A DNA stretch of 64,000 nt from Prauserella cavernicola (GCF_016595675.1 NZ_JAENJH010000001.1:496001-560000); one strand, 5' to 3'; positions 34,539 to 43,952 are shown, numbered from the stretch's first letter. The notes: generated by a model from the sequence alone, not told the origin. Translations and numbers: made by a program.

Positions 34539-35027
34539 TCAGACCTGCTTGACGTAGCGGTGTGCCGGAACGGGGATCGGCCCGTCCTCGCTGGCGGCGG
34601 CGTAGTCGATCGGGCCCTCGTCGGACCACCCGTTGCGCTCGTAGAACCGGCGGGCGCGCGCGTTGCCCCCGACCACGGCGAGCCACGCCTGCTCGTGGCC
34701 CCCGTCGGCGACCAGCCGCTCGGCCTCGGCGAGCAGCACTCCGGCGACGCCGCTCCCCCGGTGCCTGCCCGCGACGTAGACCTGCTCGACCTCGTCCTCC
34801 ACCACCATGACGAATCCCGCGACGGCGCCGTCGACGGTGGCCACAGCGGTGTCCTCCACCCGTTGCTCGGCGCGCGCGGTGAACGAGTCCGGGGTCCGGA
34901 TCGCCAGTAGCGCGTCGGGCACGTTGCCCAGGTGGGCATCGCGCCAGCCCTGGTACCAGATCTCGGCGACCGCGATGGCGTCGGCGGGTCGCGCGGGACG
35001 CACCGTCACGGCCGGTTCGGCAGACAT
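34539..35027 (-). CDS. GNAT-family N-acetyltransferase
   Basis: A 162-residue GNAT protein. VTVRPARPADAIAVAEIWYQGW is the N-terminal helix pair, EVEQVYVAGRHRGSGVAGVLL contains the acetyl-CoA pyrophosphate loop (R-x-x-G-x-G/A), and LAVVGGNARARRFYERNGW is the C-terminal motif B. The acceptor substrate is unknown. It starts 4 bp after the stop of the luciferase-like gene, so the two form a small operon. Confidence 0.9.
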   Translation of the reverse strand: MSAEPAVTVRPARPADAIAVAEIWYQGWRDAHLGNVPDALLAIRTPDSFTARAEQRVEDTAVATVDGAVAGFVMVVEDEVEQVYVAGRHRGSGVAGVLLAEAERLVADGGHEQAWLAVVGGNARARRFYERNGWSDEGPIDYAAASEDGPIPVPAHRYVKQV

Positions 35028-35031
35028 CGGC

Positions 35032-35811
35032 TCAGTGTAGGGATCTCAGCTCAGCGGCGACGTCGTAGCCACGCCGCCAGCCCTCCGGGTCGGGAGCGAG
35101 CACCAGCTCCTCGGCCCCGGCCTCGGCGTAGGCGGCGAGTTGCCCGGCCGCGCGCCGGACGGAACCGTCGAGTATCGGCGCCACCACCGTGGCACCCGGC
35201 ACTGGCCTGCCGCGCGCGGCCGCGGCCGCGCGCAGGTCCGCGAGCCCCGCCGCGACCCGATCCGGCGTAGACGCGACCGAGATCCAGCCGTCGCCGAACT
35301 CGGCCGCCCGGCGGCGCGCCCTGGCGCCATCGCCGCCGACGAGCACCGGCGGCATCGGCGAGCCAGGCTCCAGGGCGATCTCGAGACCGTCCTCGACGAC
35401 GGCGGATCGCCCCGTGACGAGAGCGGGCAGCACGCGTAGCGCCTCATCGGTGTGCCTGCCCCGGTCGGCGAACGACGCGCCTGCCGCCCTCCAGCCGGCA
35501 TCGCCGTGCGCGGGGTTTCCCGTGCCGACACCGAGCACCACCCGGTCACCGGAGACGAGCTGCAGCGTGGAGATCTGCTTGGCAGCCACGGCGACCCGGC
35601 GCAGTGCCAGCAGCAGGACCCCGTAGCCGAGGGTGACCCGCGTCGTCGCCCCGGCCGCCGCCGCCAGCACCACCGAGCTGTCCAGGATGGGCCCGCTCGC
35701 GATCAGGTGGTCGGTGGACCACACCGAGTCGAGACCGGACTCCTCCGCGTGGCGTGCGGCCGCGGCGATGCCGGCGGGATCGTCCGAGGGCAGGAACACT
35801 CCGATGCGCAT
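35032..35811 (-). CDS. luciferase-like F420/FMN-dependent oxidoreductase
   Basis: A 259-residue luciferase-like protein. MRIGVFLPSDDPAGIAAAARHAEESGLDSVWSTDHL is the first beta-alpha unit typical of F420-dependent members; VTLGYGVLLLALRRVAVAAKQISTLQLVSGDRVVLGVGTG continues the barrel, and PPVLVGGDGARARRRAAEFGDGW closes it. It is shorter than full members (about 300-350), lacking part of the insertion region. The substrate is unknown. First gene of a pair with the acetyltransferase. Confidence 0.85.
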   Translation of the reverse strand: MRIGVFLPSDDPAGIAAAARHAEESGLDSVWSTDHLIASGPILDSSVVLAAAAGATTRVTLGYGVLLLALRRVAVAAKQISTLQLVSGDRVVLGVGTGNPAHGDAGWRAAGASFADRGRHTDEALRVLPALVTGRSAVVEDGLEIALEPGSPMPPVLVGGDGARARRRAAEFGDGWISVASTPDRVAAGLADLRAAAAARGRPVPGATVVAPILDGSVRRAAGQLAAYAEAGAEELVLAPDPEGWRRGYDVAAELRSLH

Positions 35812-35866
35812 ACCGCTCGCAACTCGCCCTCGACGATCACCATTCCGCCTCTTCTACGATGGCCGG

Positions 35867-36277
35867 GTGGCGTCGTCCTACCTGAGCCCACGCGAGGACC
35901 AGAACCGCCGCCTGCTGCGCGCCCGCGACGCGATGGACCGCGACTTCGCCCGGCCCCTCGACGTCCCCGCGCTGGCCCGCATCGCGCTGATGTCGCCGAC
36001 GCACTTCACGCGCTCGTTTCGCACCACGTTCGGCGAGACGCCCCACCGCTATCTGCAGCGGCGGCGCATCGAGCGCGCGATGTCGCTGCTGCGCAATCCC
36101 GCGCCCACCGTCACCGAGGTGGCCGCGGAGGTCGGCTTCGAGAGCCTCGGCACGTTCAGCCGCACCTTCCGCACCGTCGTCGGGCTCTCCCCCACCGAGT
36201 TCCGCGCGAGCTCCACGCCGCTGTCGGCGCCGGACTGCTTCGTCCGGTCGTGGACGCGGCCGAGTCGTTTCGGATAA
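35867..36277 (+). CDS. AraC-family regulator, DNA-binding domain only
   Basis: A 136-residue protein that is almost all AraC double helix-turn-helix. DVPALARIALMSPTHFTRSFRTTFGETPHRYLQRRRIERA is the first HTH and linker helix, and TVTEVAAEVGFESLGTFSRTFRTVVGLSPTEFR the second. The GTG start lies 6 bp after TACGAT, so the mRNA is probably leaderless. No sensor domain is present. The VOC-family gene 35 bp downstream is its likely target; AraC-VOC pairs are common in actinomycetes. Confidence 0.88.
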   Translation: MASSYLSPREDQNRRLLRARDAMDRDFARPLDVPALARIALMSPTHFTRSFRTTFGETPHRYLQRRRIERAMSLLRNPAPTVTEVAAEVGFESLGTFSRTFRTVVGLSPTEFRASSTPLSAPDCFVRSWTRPSRFG

Positions 36278-36312
36278 GCCGTCCGGCAGCCGTTCGGCCT
36301 ACGGTTCCGGTC

Positions 36313-36777
36313 ATGTTCACTCGCATCAGCATCCACTCGGTCACCGTCCTCGACCAGCAGGAGGCGCTCGACTTCTACGTGGGCAAGCTCGGCTTCGAGG
36401 TGGTCTCGGACGTCGACATGGGATTCATGCGCTGGCTCACCATCGCGCTGCCGAACGACCCCGACCGCCAGCTCCTGCTCCAGGTCCCCGGCCCGCCGTT
36501 CGTCAGCCCGGAGATCGCGGCCCAGCTGCGCGACCTGGTGACCAAGGGCGCGCTGGGCACCGCCGCGATCCTCAACACCGACGACTGCCAGCAGACCTAC
36601 GACGCGCTCTCCGCCAAGGGAGTCGAGTTCACCGAGAAGCCCACCAGCCAGCCCTACGGCATCGACTGCGCCCTGCGCGACCCGTTCGGCAACCACATCC
36701 GCATCACCCAGCTCGCGACGACGCCCGCGGAGATCTCCGAGGGCGACATCGCCCGCTGGCGGAACGAGTCGGCGTGA
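36313..36777 (+). CDS. VOC-family (glyoxalase/bleomycin-resistance fold) protein
   Basis: A 154-residue vicinal-oxygen-chelate protein with two beta-alpha-beta-beta-beta units: RISIHSVTVLDQQEALDFYVGKLGFEVVSDV, then AAILNTDDCQQTYDALSAKGVEFTEKP and ALRDPFGNHIRITQ. Metal ligands typical of the fold (His8 in IHSV and an acidic residue near the end) are partly present. Such proteins act as glyoxalases, dioxygenases or antibiotic binders; the exact role is open. It follows the AraC regulator on the same strand. Confidence 0.88.
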   Translation: MFTRISIHSVTVLDQQEALDFYVGKLGFEVVSDVDMGFMRWLTIALPNDPDRQLLLQVPGPPFVSPEIAAQLRDLVTKGALGTAAILNTDDCQQTYDALSAKGVEFTEKPTSQPYGIDCALRDPFGNHIRITQLATTPAEISEGDIARWRNESA

Positions 36778-36820
36778 CGACGGGGTGCCGGGACGAGATC
36801 CGCCCCGGCACCCGCGGCGG

Positions 36821-38443
36821 TCACAGGGTGAGCCGTGGCCAGTCCGCCGTGTCGCGCAGCAGCTGCCGGTCGTGCGTCGCGAGCACCACCGCCGCCCCCG
36901 TGGCGCCGAGCGCCTCGGTGAGCTCGTCCACGAGCGTGATCGACAGGTGGTTGGTCGGCTCGTCGAGCAGCACCACGTGCGGCCGGGCGGCCAGCAGGAT
37001 CGCCAGGTCCAGCCTGCGCTGCTGACCGACGGACAGCTCCGTCACCGGCCGGTGCGCGGCGTCCGAGGGCAGCAGCCCCAGCTGGCCGAGACCCACCCGC
37101 TCCGACTCGGCGAGCGCGCCAGAGCCGACGAGCCTGCCGACGGCCGCCTCGTAGACCTCGAACGCGCGCCGCCGAGCGGGTGCGGGTGACTCCTGGGCGA
37201 GCCTGCCGACGCGCGCCCCGCGCCTGCGCTGCACGACGCCCGAGTCCGGGTCGAGCACCCCGGCCAGCACCGAGAGCATCGTCGACTTGCCCGCGCCGTT
37301 GGGCCCGGTCACCACCAGCCGGTCGCCCGAGCCCAGCAGCGTTGACGCCGGTGACTCCAGCCGGCCGGCCACGGTGACATCGTCGGCACGGAGCAGCGTC
37401 GCCCCGGCCACGGTGGCCGCGTCCGGAACCCGCAGGCGCAGCGGCGGCGGGGGTACGTCGACGACGTGTGCCTCGAGCTCCTCCTGCCTGCGATGCACCG
37501 AACGCACCAGCGCGGGCGCGCGGGTGGCGCGGGTGTGCTTGCCAGTGCCCTTGTCCGGACGCCAGCCGGTGGACAGCCGGTTCTGCGCCTCGGACAGGTT
37601 CTGCGCGAGGCGCTGCCGCTCGTTCTGCTGATCGCGGTAGGCGGTCTCCCACCGCTCCCGTTCCGCGCGGCGGCCCTCCAGATAGCCCGCGTAGCCGCCG
37701 CCGTAGACCCGCGGCCGACCGTCGCTGGCCGGGTCGAGGTCGAGCACCGTGGTGACCACATCGGACAGCAGCGCACGGTCGTGACTCACCAGCACCACCC
37801 CGCCCGGATGCTCGCGCAGCCTCGCCGTGAGGTGGTCGAGTCCGCTCGCGTCGAGGTGATTGGTCGGCTCGTCGAGCAACAGCAGGTCGTGACCGGCACC
37901 CAGCAGGCACGCGAGCCGGATCCGGTAGCGCTGCCCCACCGACAGGGTCGGCAGCGGACGCGTGCGATCGGTCTCGGCGCTCAGCGCGGCGAGGGAGATG
38001 TCGACGCGGCGGTCGGCCTCCCACGCGTCGATCGACTCGGCCTCCGCGAGCGCGTCGGCGTAGCGCTGCTCGGCGCCGGGCAGCTGGTCGACGAGCGCGA
38101 GGGTGGCCTCCTCGAAGCGCGCGAGCACGGCCCGGACCTGGGCGAGCTCCACGTCGATGAGGTCGCCGACGGTGCGCTCGCCGTCGACGGGCATCTCCTG
38201 GTCGGCGACGCCGAGCGTGCCCGCGCGGTGCACGGTCCCCGCATCGGGCGTCAGTGTTCCCGCGAGGACCTGGAGCAGGGTGGTCTTTCCACGGCCGTTC
38301 TCGCCGACGACACCGAGCCGGTCGCCCGCCGACACCGTGAGCTCCACTCCGGTCAGGACAGGACGGCCGCCGCGGGCGAGCGCGACCCCGCTGGCGTTGA
38401 GATGAGCGCGTGCCCGTGCGGGCAGCGCGATGACGCTGGACAT
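36821..38443 (-). CDS. ABC-F ATPase (antibiotic-resistance/translation type)
   Basis: A 540-residue protein with two ATPase domains and no membrane helices. Domain 1 has [26 protein letters not shown] and [12 protein letters not shown]; domain 2 has [26 protein letters not shown] and [11 protein letters not shown]. The interdomain linker (about 240-330) is charged and helical ([22 protein letters not shown]), as in ARE ABC-F proteins that eject antibiotics from the ribosome. Both signatures read LSVGQ rather than LSGGQ, common in this group. GGAGG lies 4 bp before the ATG. A leader peptide and two hairpins occur upstream. Confidence 0.9.
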   Translation of the reverse strand: MSSVIALPARARAHLNASGVALARGGRPVLTGVELTVSAGDRLGVVGENGRGKTTLLQVLAGTLTPDAGTVHRAGTLGVADQEMPVDGERTVGDLIDVELAQVRAVLARFEEATLALVDQLPGAEQRYADALAEAESIDAWEADRRVDISLAALSAETDRTRPLPTLSVGQRYRIRLACLLGAGHDLLLLDEPTNHLDASGLDHLTARLREHPGGVVLVSHDRALLSDVVTTVLDLDPASDGRPRVYGGGYAGYLEGRRAERERWETAYRDQQNERQRLAQNLSEAQNRLSTGWRPDKGTGKHTRATRAPALVRSVHRRQEELEAHVVDVPPPPLRLRVPDAATVAGATLLRADDVTVAGRLESPASTLLGSGDRLVVTGPNGAGKSTMLSVLAGVLDPDSGVVQRRRGARVGRLAQESPAPARRRAFEVYEAAVGRLVGSGALAESERVGLGQLGLLPSDAAHRPVTELSVGQQRRLDLAILLAARPHVVLLDEPTNHLSITLVDELTEALGATGAAVVLATHDRQLLRDTADWPRLTL

Positions 38444-38459
38444 ACTTCCTCCGAGACAG

Positions 38460-38498
38460 CCGGAATCCGCGCGGCACGAACCGCGGCGAGGACTCCGG
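38460..38498 (-). promoter_or_regulatory. hairpin just upstream of the ABC-F ribosome site
   Basis: CCGGA-x-TCC at one end pairs with GGA-x-TCCGG at the other, enclosing a GC-rich inner stem around a short loop. It ends about 7 bp before GGAGG of the ABC-F gene. Together with the upstream hairpin and leader peptide it could act as an attenuator or sequester the ribosome site. Confidence 0.45.
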
Positions 38499-38526
38499 AC
38501 TGGACAATGGGACGACGACGGACGCG

Positions 38527-38561
38527 CTCGGCCACGCCCGGTGTGGTCACGGGCGGCCGAG
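38527..38561 (-). promoter_or_regulatory. hairpin between leader peptide and ABC-F gene
   Basis: CTCGGCC-GCCCG pairs with CGGGC-GT-GGCCGAG, a 12-bp stem with a 2-nt bulge and a 9-nt loop. It begins 10 bp after the leader-peptide stop, as expected of a terminator or antiterminator switch that a stalled ribosome would disrupt. Confidence 0.5.
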
Positions 38562-38571
38562 GTCCGGCGGC

Positions 38572-38595
38572 TCAGAGGTAGTACTGGTACTGCAC
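38572..38595 (-). CDS. candidate leader peptide MQYQYYL upstream of the ABC-F gene
   Basis: A seven-codon frame GTG CAG TAC CAG TAC TAC CTC then TGA. A TAGCCT element lies 6 bp upstream of the GTG, which would make the message leaderless. The Tyr-rich content and the two hairpins that follow resemble leader peptides that sense stalled ribosomes in front of antibiotic-resistance genes. No clear -35 is seen. Translation is not shown; it could be chance. Confidence 0.5.
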   Translation of the reverse strand: MQYQYYL

Positions 38596-38669
38596 GTCGC
38601 GAGGCTAACAGACGCCGCCGCCGGCTCGCCCGTGGTTTTCGCGCCCGCGCCTGCTGCGACGATGGGCCG

Positions 38670-39194
38670 ATGACCGACACCGGCCTGATCACCTCGTTGC
38701 GCGCCACCCGGTTCTTTCTCGACCGGCCGGTCGAGGAGGCCGAGCTGGACGCCATCGTGGACGTCGCGCGCTGGACGGGATCGGCCCGCAACCGGCAGCC
38801 GTGGCGGTTCGTGGCGGTGACCGACGGTGCGGTGCGAGCCGAGCTGGCGCGGCACGGTCGCTACGCGCAGGTCCTCGCCGTCGCCCCGGCCGTGCTGGTG
38901 CTGCTGTCCGATCCGGGCGCGGGCGAGGACACCGAGTTCGACCTCGGCCGGGTGTGCCAGTCGGTGCTGCTGGCCGCGCACGCCCGCGGTCTCGGCAGCT
39001 GCCCGGTGACGGTGCATCCCGAGGAGAACGCACGACGGGCCGCCCGGCTGGTCGGAGCGCCCCCACCGTGGCGCGCGGGCCACGCCGTCGCGCTGGGCCA
39101 CCCCGCGCCCACTCCCCGCGGCCGCTCCGCGATCCCCACGGGACGCAAACCGTTGACGGAGCTGCTCACCCACCACCGACCCGGGTCCGATTAG
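38670..39194 (+). CDS. nitroreductase-family protein
   Basis: A 174-residue nitroreductase-fold flavoprotein. [38 protein letters not shown] is the FMN-binding start, and [38 protein letters not shown] is the usual second half with HP-E. It should use FMN and NAD(P)H for reduction of nitro compounds or quinones; the specific substrate is unknown. GACGAT lies upstream close to the ATG, possibly a leaderless promoter. Its end overlaps the convergent MFS gene by 29 bp. Confidence 0.9.
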   Translation: MTDTGLITSLRATRFFLDRPVEEAELDAIVDVARWTGSARNRQPWRFVAVTDGAVRAELARHGRYAQVLAVAPAVLVLLSDPGAGEDTEFDLGRVCQSVLLAAHARGLGSCPVTVHPEENARRAARLVGAPPPWRAGHAVALGHPAPTPRGRSAIPTGRKPLTELLTHHRPGSD

Positions 39195-40359
39195 GACCGG
39201 GCTGGGATCGCGCGCCGACGACGGCCAGCGCGGACAACGACAGCACCACGGCGAGCCCGCCGAGGCTGAACCCGAGCGTGGTGATCGCGGCGAGGCCGCC
39301 GACGAGCAGTGGACCGCCCGCGTCGCCCAGCTCCTTGCCGACCTCGGCGGCTCCCATCGTCTGACCGAGCCGCTCCCGCGGGGTGGAGGAGGCCAGGTGC
39401 GCGAAGCCCAGGGGCGTCGTCAGCCCGGTGCCCACACCGATGGCGACCGCGGCCACGACGATGCCCGCGACGCCCGGAATGACGGTGACCAGCACGGCGC
39501 CGGCCGCGGCGAGCAGCAGTCCGCTGGCCATGCCGGGCCCGTCGCGCAGGCGCCCGGCGTCGCGCGCCCTGCCCGAACACGGCTGCACCAGCGCGCCGCA
39601 CGCGGCCAGCAGCGACACCACGGCTCCGGTGACGAGCGGCCCGAGTCCGCGCCCGGCTCCCTCGACGGGCAGGAACCCGACGCCGACCGCGAGCGCCCCC
39701 GTGGCACCGGCCAGTGCGAGCGTCGGCCGCACGAAGGCTCCGTGGCCGAGGCGGCGCGCGAGGTCCGCGACCGTCTGGCGGGCCCTCGGCAACGGGGCGA
39801 GACCCGGAACGGCCAGCGCGGCCCAGCTCACGACCGCGAGTGCCAGCCCGGCCAGGGTCGCGAACAGCAGCGAGTAGCCGCCGACCGTGATCAGCACACC
39901 GCCGAGCACCGGACCGAGCGTGTAGCCCAGGCCCTTCCACGCCCCGTAACCGCCGAACGCGCGCCCGTGCCGGGACTCGGGCGAGAGCCGGGCGACCAGC
40001 GCTCCGGCCGCCGGTGAGAACGCGGCCGCCGCGGCGCCCTGGAAGAACCGGACCACTCCGATCAGCGCCGCATCGCCCGCGATCACGAACGCGGCCGACG
40101 CCACGGCGAACGCGAGCAGGCCGCCCAGCAGCACCGGACGCGGGCCGGTCCGGTCGGCCAGCGTGCCGAAGACGGGCTTGAGGATCACCTCGGCACCGTC
40201 GTAGACGGCGAGCAGGACGCCGAGCGTCAGCAGGGAGGCGTGTTCGCCGCCGGTCAGCCCGCCGAGTCCCGCGGCGATGCTGTGGGCGCCGAAGGCGGTG
40301 ACGAACCCCGCGGCGTACAACGGGGCACGGCGGCCGCGGCCGGTCCCGACCGGGCTCAT
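39166..40359 (-). CDS. MFS transporter
   Basis: A 397-residue 12-helix major facilitator. VLKPVFGTLADRTGPRPVLLGG is the loop 2-3 motif A, GVVRFFQGAAAAAFSPAAGALVARLSPESRHGRAFG the helix 4/loop region, and helix 5 has LGYTLGPVLGGVLI (motif C, usual in drug exporters). It probably exports a small compound. No regulator is adjacent. The substrate is unknown. It starts 68 bp from the downstream end of the M14 peptidase gene and is transcribed in the same direction. Confidence 0.9.
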   Translation of the reverse strand: MSPVGTGRGRRAPLYAAGFVTAFGAHSIAAGLGGLTGGEHASLLTLGVLLAVYDGAEVILKPVFGTLADRTGPRPVLLGGLLAFAVASAAFVIAGDAALIGVVRFFQGAAAAAFSPAAGALVARLSPESRHGRAFGGYGAWKGLGYTLGPVLGGVLITVGGYSLLFATLAGLALAVVSWAALAVPGLAPLPRARQTVADLARRLGHGAFVRPTLALAGATGALAVGVGFLPVEGAGRGLGPLVTGAVVSLLAACGALVQPCSGRARDAGRLRDGPGMASGLLLAAAGAVLVTVIPGVAGIVVAAVAIGVGTGLTTPLGFAHLASSTPRERLGQTMGAAEVGKELGDAGGPLLVGGLAAITTLGFSLGGLAVVLSLSALAVVGARSQPGPNRTRVGGG

Positions 40360-40427
40360 TGCCCTGAGCCGTCTCCCATGGGCGCGAGGATAGTCCGCGG
40401 CGTCAGGCCACGACCGGCGTCGCGCGC

Positions 40428-41807
40428 TCAGCTCGCCGGGCGTTCACTCCGGGTCAGGTGCTCGGCCGCGGCGATCGTGGCGGCGTACTGCGTCGCGACG
40501 AGCGACCGGATGGGGATCACCTCGTAGCCCTCCACCGCGGCGTCCTCGGCGAGCCAGCGCTCGTAGTGCTCCGACACCGTGTCGCGCGCCTGCCGCACGG
40601 AGGCGCGCACGTTGCCCACGGCGAGTTCCCCGTCGAGCGCCCGCAGCAGGATTCCGGCATAGCGCAGGCGGAAGCAGTGCACGTCGCCCTCGAGGGAGGC
40701 GACTTCCGCCACGGTGGCGGGACGCCGCGCCTCGGCGGCCTCGCCGCGCAACTGCGCCGACTCCGCCGCACCCGACAAATACGCCGTGAAGAACCGGGTC
40801 GCGCGCCAGAACGGCGAGTCCGGCGCCATCAGGAACCCCTCCACCGCGTCGAGGCCATGCCTCAGCACGGCCTGGAGCTCGGCCAGGTCCCGTCCCTTGC
40901 GGGCGAGCGCGCTCGCGTAGGACACCGCCGACGGTGTCTCGTCGGCGGTCGCCGGGTCCTGCCAGTGCGGCAGCTCGCTGATCAGCGTCAGCGAGCCGTA
41001 GCGCTGGGCGTAGGACGCGGTGTTGTCCCCGGAACGGCCCGGCCACGTGCCGCCCTCGGCGATGATCCGGTCGACGGCGCGCCGGATCGACGAGCCACGG
41101 AAGATGGCATCGGCGAGGCGGTCCAGGTGCGGGCCCTCGGGCTCGCCCCGGTCGAGCGGCAGGCCCAGCGCCTCCGGGATCTGTTGCAGCACCGGGTACA
41201 GCGCGGGCTCGGCCCGGTTGAGGTAGTAGTACACGCCGCCGAGTTCGCTGTTGTGCAGCGAGCAGACCAGCGACGGCCGGTGCTGGTCGATCAGCCGCAT
41301 CAGCGCCTGCGTCTCGGGCAGCGCCGCGTCGAAGTAGGCGTCCTTGTAGTCCAGCGGGAAGGTCCACTCCACCTGGTCTCCGCCCGCGGGCCGGTAGAAG
41401 TTCCTGGCGTAGTGCTGGCGGGTGAACGGGCCGGCGAGCCAGCCCTCGTTGAGCCGCAGCCCGTCGGGGTCGATGCAGGTGATGATCTCCCAGCGATGCC
41501 CGAGACGCTCCCGCAGTCCGGCGTCGGCACACAATCGCTCGGCCAGGTGCAACGCGGTCAGCCCGCCGATCGGCTCGTTGGGGTGCGGCAGCCCGAACAC
41601 GAGCGCGACGGGCAGGTCGGCGTCGCCGTCCAGCGACAGGCACAGCAACGGCTCGCCCTGCCTGGACGTCCCGACCCGGCGCAGGCTGGTGATCTCCGGA
41701 TACGCCGAAGCCACCGCGCGCAGCCGCCGGTGGAGCTCGTCCACACCGGCGAACGCGCCGAACTCCGGGACCTCGTCGATCTCCTTCACCAGCCACTCGG
41801 ACAGCAC
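40428..41807 (-). CDS. M14-family zinc carboxypeptidase-like protein
   Basis: A 459-residue M14 metallopeptidase. VFGLPHPNEPIGG supplies the HxxE zinc ligands, LVCSLHNSELGGVYYY the third His, and LTLISELPHW the catalytic Glu. There is no signal peptide, so it acts in the cytoplasm. The C-terminal 130 residues are helical and not assigned. M14 members of this size include zinc D,L-carboxypeptidases and succinylglutamate-like deacylases. The GTG start has GGAGG 8 bp upstream. Confidence 0.87.
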   Translation of the reverse strand: MLSEWLVKEIDEVPEFGAFAGVDELHRRLRAVASAYPEITSLRRVGTSRQGEPLLCLSLDGDADLPVALVFGLPHPNEPIGGLTALHLAERLCADAGLRERLGHRWEIITCIDPDGLRLNEGWLAGPFTRQHYARNFYRPAGGDQVEWTFPLDYKDAYFDAALPETQALMRLIDQHRPSLVCSLHNSELGGVYYYLNRAEPALYPVLQQIPEALGLPLDRGEPEGPHLDRLADAIFRGSSIRRAVDRIIAEGGTWPGRSGDNTASYAQRYGSLTLISELPHWQDPATADETPSAVSYASALARKGRDLAELQAVLRHGLDAVEGFLMAPDSPFWRATRFFTAYLSGAAESAQLRGEAAEARRPATVAEVASLEGDVHCFRLRYAGILLRALDGELAVGNVRASVRQARDTVSEHYERWLAEDAAVEGYEVIPIRSLVATQYAATIAAAEHLTRSERPAS

Positions 41808-41953
41808 GGGTGAATCCTCCCTCGATCGTCGGTGGTGCGGGCCACGTCGGCGCCGCTGCCCGAGTCTGGCGGCTCCCCGCGGTGCTGACCAGTGGCGACG
41901 GCCCGAGTTCACTGGCTTGGCCTTATCCGTTCCCGCACAAGGGAAAACGTGCC

Positions 41954-41982
41954 CCCAACCGGCCGAAACCCACCCGGTTGGG
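41954..41982 (-). terminator. hairpin downstream of corA
   Basis: CCCAACCGG (41954-41962) and CCGGTTGGG (41974-41982), a perfect 9-bp stem with an 11-nt loop, lies 17 bp after the corA stop on the minus strand. No T-run. It probably ends the corA transcript. Confidence 0.65.
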
Positions 41983-41999
41983 CTCACCCGGGCAACGCT

Positions 42000-42979
42000 T
42001 CAGAGCCAGTCGCGCCTGCGGAAGGCGAGGTAGAGGATCACCGACATGGCCACGATCGCGACCGCCGACACCACGAAGCCCCACGCCTGCTCCGAACCGG
42101 GTAGGGCACGTTCTGCCCGTAGAAGCCGGTGATCGCGGTGGGCACGGCGATGATCGCGGCCCAGCTCGTCACCTTCTTCATGATGGTGTTGAGCCGGTTG
42201 CTCTGGATCGTCAGCTGCGTGTCCCGGATGGTCGCCACCAGCTCCCGCAACGATTCCGTCCACTCCGACACGCGCAGCACGTGGTCGTAGACGTCCTGGA
42301 AGTACGGCACGAGCTCGTCGTGCACGAGGTGGGCCAGCGCCTGCTCCCTGCGCAGGAACGGGTTCAGCACCTCCCGCATCGGCAGCACCACCCGGCGCAG
42401 CAGCACGAGGCTGCGCCGCAGCCGCAGCGACCGGCGCTGCAGCTCGGTGGAGTCGACGCCGGAGTCGAACACCAGCTCCTCGAGCGCGTCGATCTCGTCG
42501 TCAAGCGCGGTGACGGCGTCGAAGTGCCCGTCCACCACGTAGTCGAGCAGGCCGTGCAGCAGATAGCCCACCCCGCACTTGGCGAGCTCGGCCGAGGCGT
42601 CCCAGCGCGCCACCACGGCGTCGATGTCGAAGTGCTCGTCCTTGCGCACGGTCACCAGCGCCCGCTCGGTGATGAACGCGGCGACCTCGGAGGCCTGCAG
42701 CTTCCCGGTGCCGGTGTCGAGTCGAGCGGCGTAGGCGGTGAGGAAGCAGTGCCCGTCGTAGCGATCGAGCTTGGGCCGCTGGTGCTCGTGCACCGCGTCC
42801 TCCACCGCGAGCGAGTGCAGGCCGAGCTCGTCGCTGAGCACCACGAGGTCCTGCTCCCCCGGCGCGCACAGATCCACCCACACCACGGCCGTGGTGTCGG
42901 CCAGGTGCTCGGACACGTCCTCGAGCGGGAAGTCCTCGGCTTCGAGGACGCCGTGCCGGTAGAGCCGCGTTCGGACCAT
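42000..42979 (-). pseudogene. corA: CorA-family magnesium/cobalt transporter, frameshifted near the end
   Basis: The first frame (from MVRTRLYRHG) covers the cytoplasmic funnel (VDLCAPGEQDL, EDAVHEHQRPKLDRYDGHCFLTAYA) and helix 1 with NTIMKKVTSWAAIIAVPTAITGFYGQNVPYP. The frame is then lost near 42096-42101. In the next frame the expected end follows: GSEQAWGFVVSAVAIVAMSVILYLAFRRRDWL, helix 2 and the basic C-terminus. The 980-nt span lacks one base. The pore signature reads YGQN instead of YGMN. If the frameshift is real the product loses helix 2 and would not form a channel; a one-base sequencing deletion in a G run is equally possible. Confidence 0.85.
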
Positions 42980-43157
42980 GGGCGCACACGCTACTGGCCC
43001 CTGAGCGACGCGCATGTCCGCGGACGGCGCGGGCCGGGCGAACGGCGCACCGCGTTGAGACCAATGGTCGAAGGAGTCACGCACCGCGCCCGAGAATGCG
43101 GCGACACGCACGTTTCCTGGCTCTGTCGACCGCGATGTCACCATATCGTGCTGCGGC

Positions 43158-43934
43158 ATGCGCTACCGGGTGCTACGCCCTCCTTATTGTTATCGCTGGG
43201 CCGTGTTGATCCTGGCCCTGGTGACGATGACGACGCTGGCCGTGGTCGCGCTGCGCCCGTCCGCCCAGGGCGCCTCCGCCGCCCCGACTCCACCGCGGCG
43301 CCCGGCGTTCACCCCCGCGCCGCCGCCTCCCCCGGTGGAACCCGCGCTCGTGCGGCACAGCTCCGAGCCGGGCCGCGTCGTCGCGCTCACGTTCGACGAC
43401 GGCCCCGATCCCGCGCACACACCGCGCATTCTCGACCTGCTGTCCGAACACGACGCCGTGGCCACCTTCTGCATGCTCGGCTCCCAGGCGCGCCGCTATC
43501 CCGAACTCGTCACCGACGTGCTGGCGCGGGGAATGCGCCTGTGCGACCACACCGTCAGCCACGACCAGGAGCTGCGCACCCGCAGCGAGCAGCGCGTCAT
43601 GGCCGAGATCGTGGGCGGCTGGACCGATCTGCAGATCGCCGCGGGCGAGGACGTGCCGGTGCCGTACTTCCGCGCCCCGGCCGGGAACTGGTCCGAGCGC
43701 CTCAGCACGCTCGCGGCACGGCACGGGATGCGCTCGCTCGCGTGGTCGGTCGACTCGCGGGACTGGACGCGGCCCGGCGCGGCGCGCATCGTCGCCACGG
43801 TCAAGGACGGCGTCGAACCCGGCGCGGTGATCCTGCTGCACGACGCGGGCGGGCCGAGGGAGGAGACCGTCGCCGCGCTGGAGGAGCTGCTGCCGTGGCT
43901 GCGGGCGCAGGGCTACCAGTTCGGGTTCCCGTGA
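43158..43934 (+). CDS. membrane-anchored polysaccharide deacetylase
   Basis: A 258-residue NodB-domain enzyme. A membrane helix (about residues 14-32) and a Pro-rich linker (PTPPRRPAFTPAPPPPP) precede the catalytic domain. Its motifs are LTFDDGPDPAHT (Asp80, Asp81), DHTVSHDQEL with the metal His pair, YFRAPAGNWS, WSVDSRDW and ILLHDAGG. It is extracytoplasmic and should remove N- or O-acetyl groups from cell-wall or other polysaccharide. It lies 18 bp ahead of rnhA. Confidence 0.92.
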   Translation: MRYRVLRPPYCYRWAVLILALVTMTTLAVVALRPSAQGASAAPTPPRRPAFTPAPPPPPVEPALVRHSSEPGRVVALTFDDGPDPAHTPRILDLLSEHDAVATFCMLGSQARRYPELVTDVLARGMRLCDHTVSHDQELRTRSEQRVMAEIVGGWTDLQIAAGEDVPVPYFRAPAGNWSERLSTLAARHGMRSLAWSVDSRDWTRPGAARIVATVKDGVEPGAVILLHDAGGPREETVAALEELLPWLRAQGYQFGFP

Positions 43935-43952
43935 GGTTGCTAGTCTCCCCGC

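Noticed and set aside
41808-41999. Short frames between the M14 peptidase and corA
   Set aside because: No start with a ribosome site and no conserved pattern; the area is explained by a terminator hairpin and the peptidase promoter.
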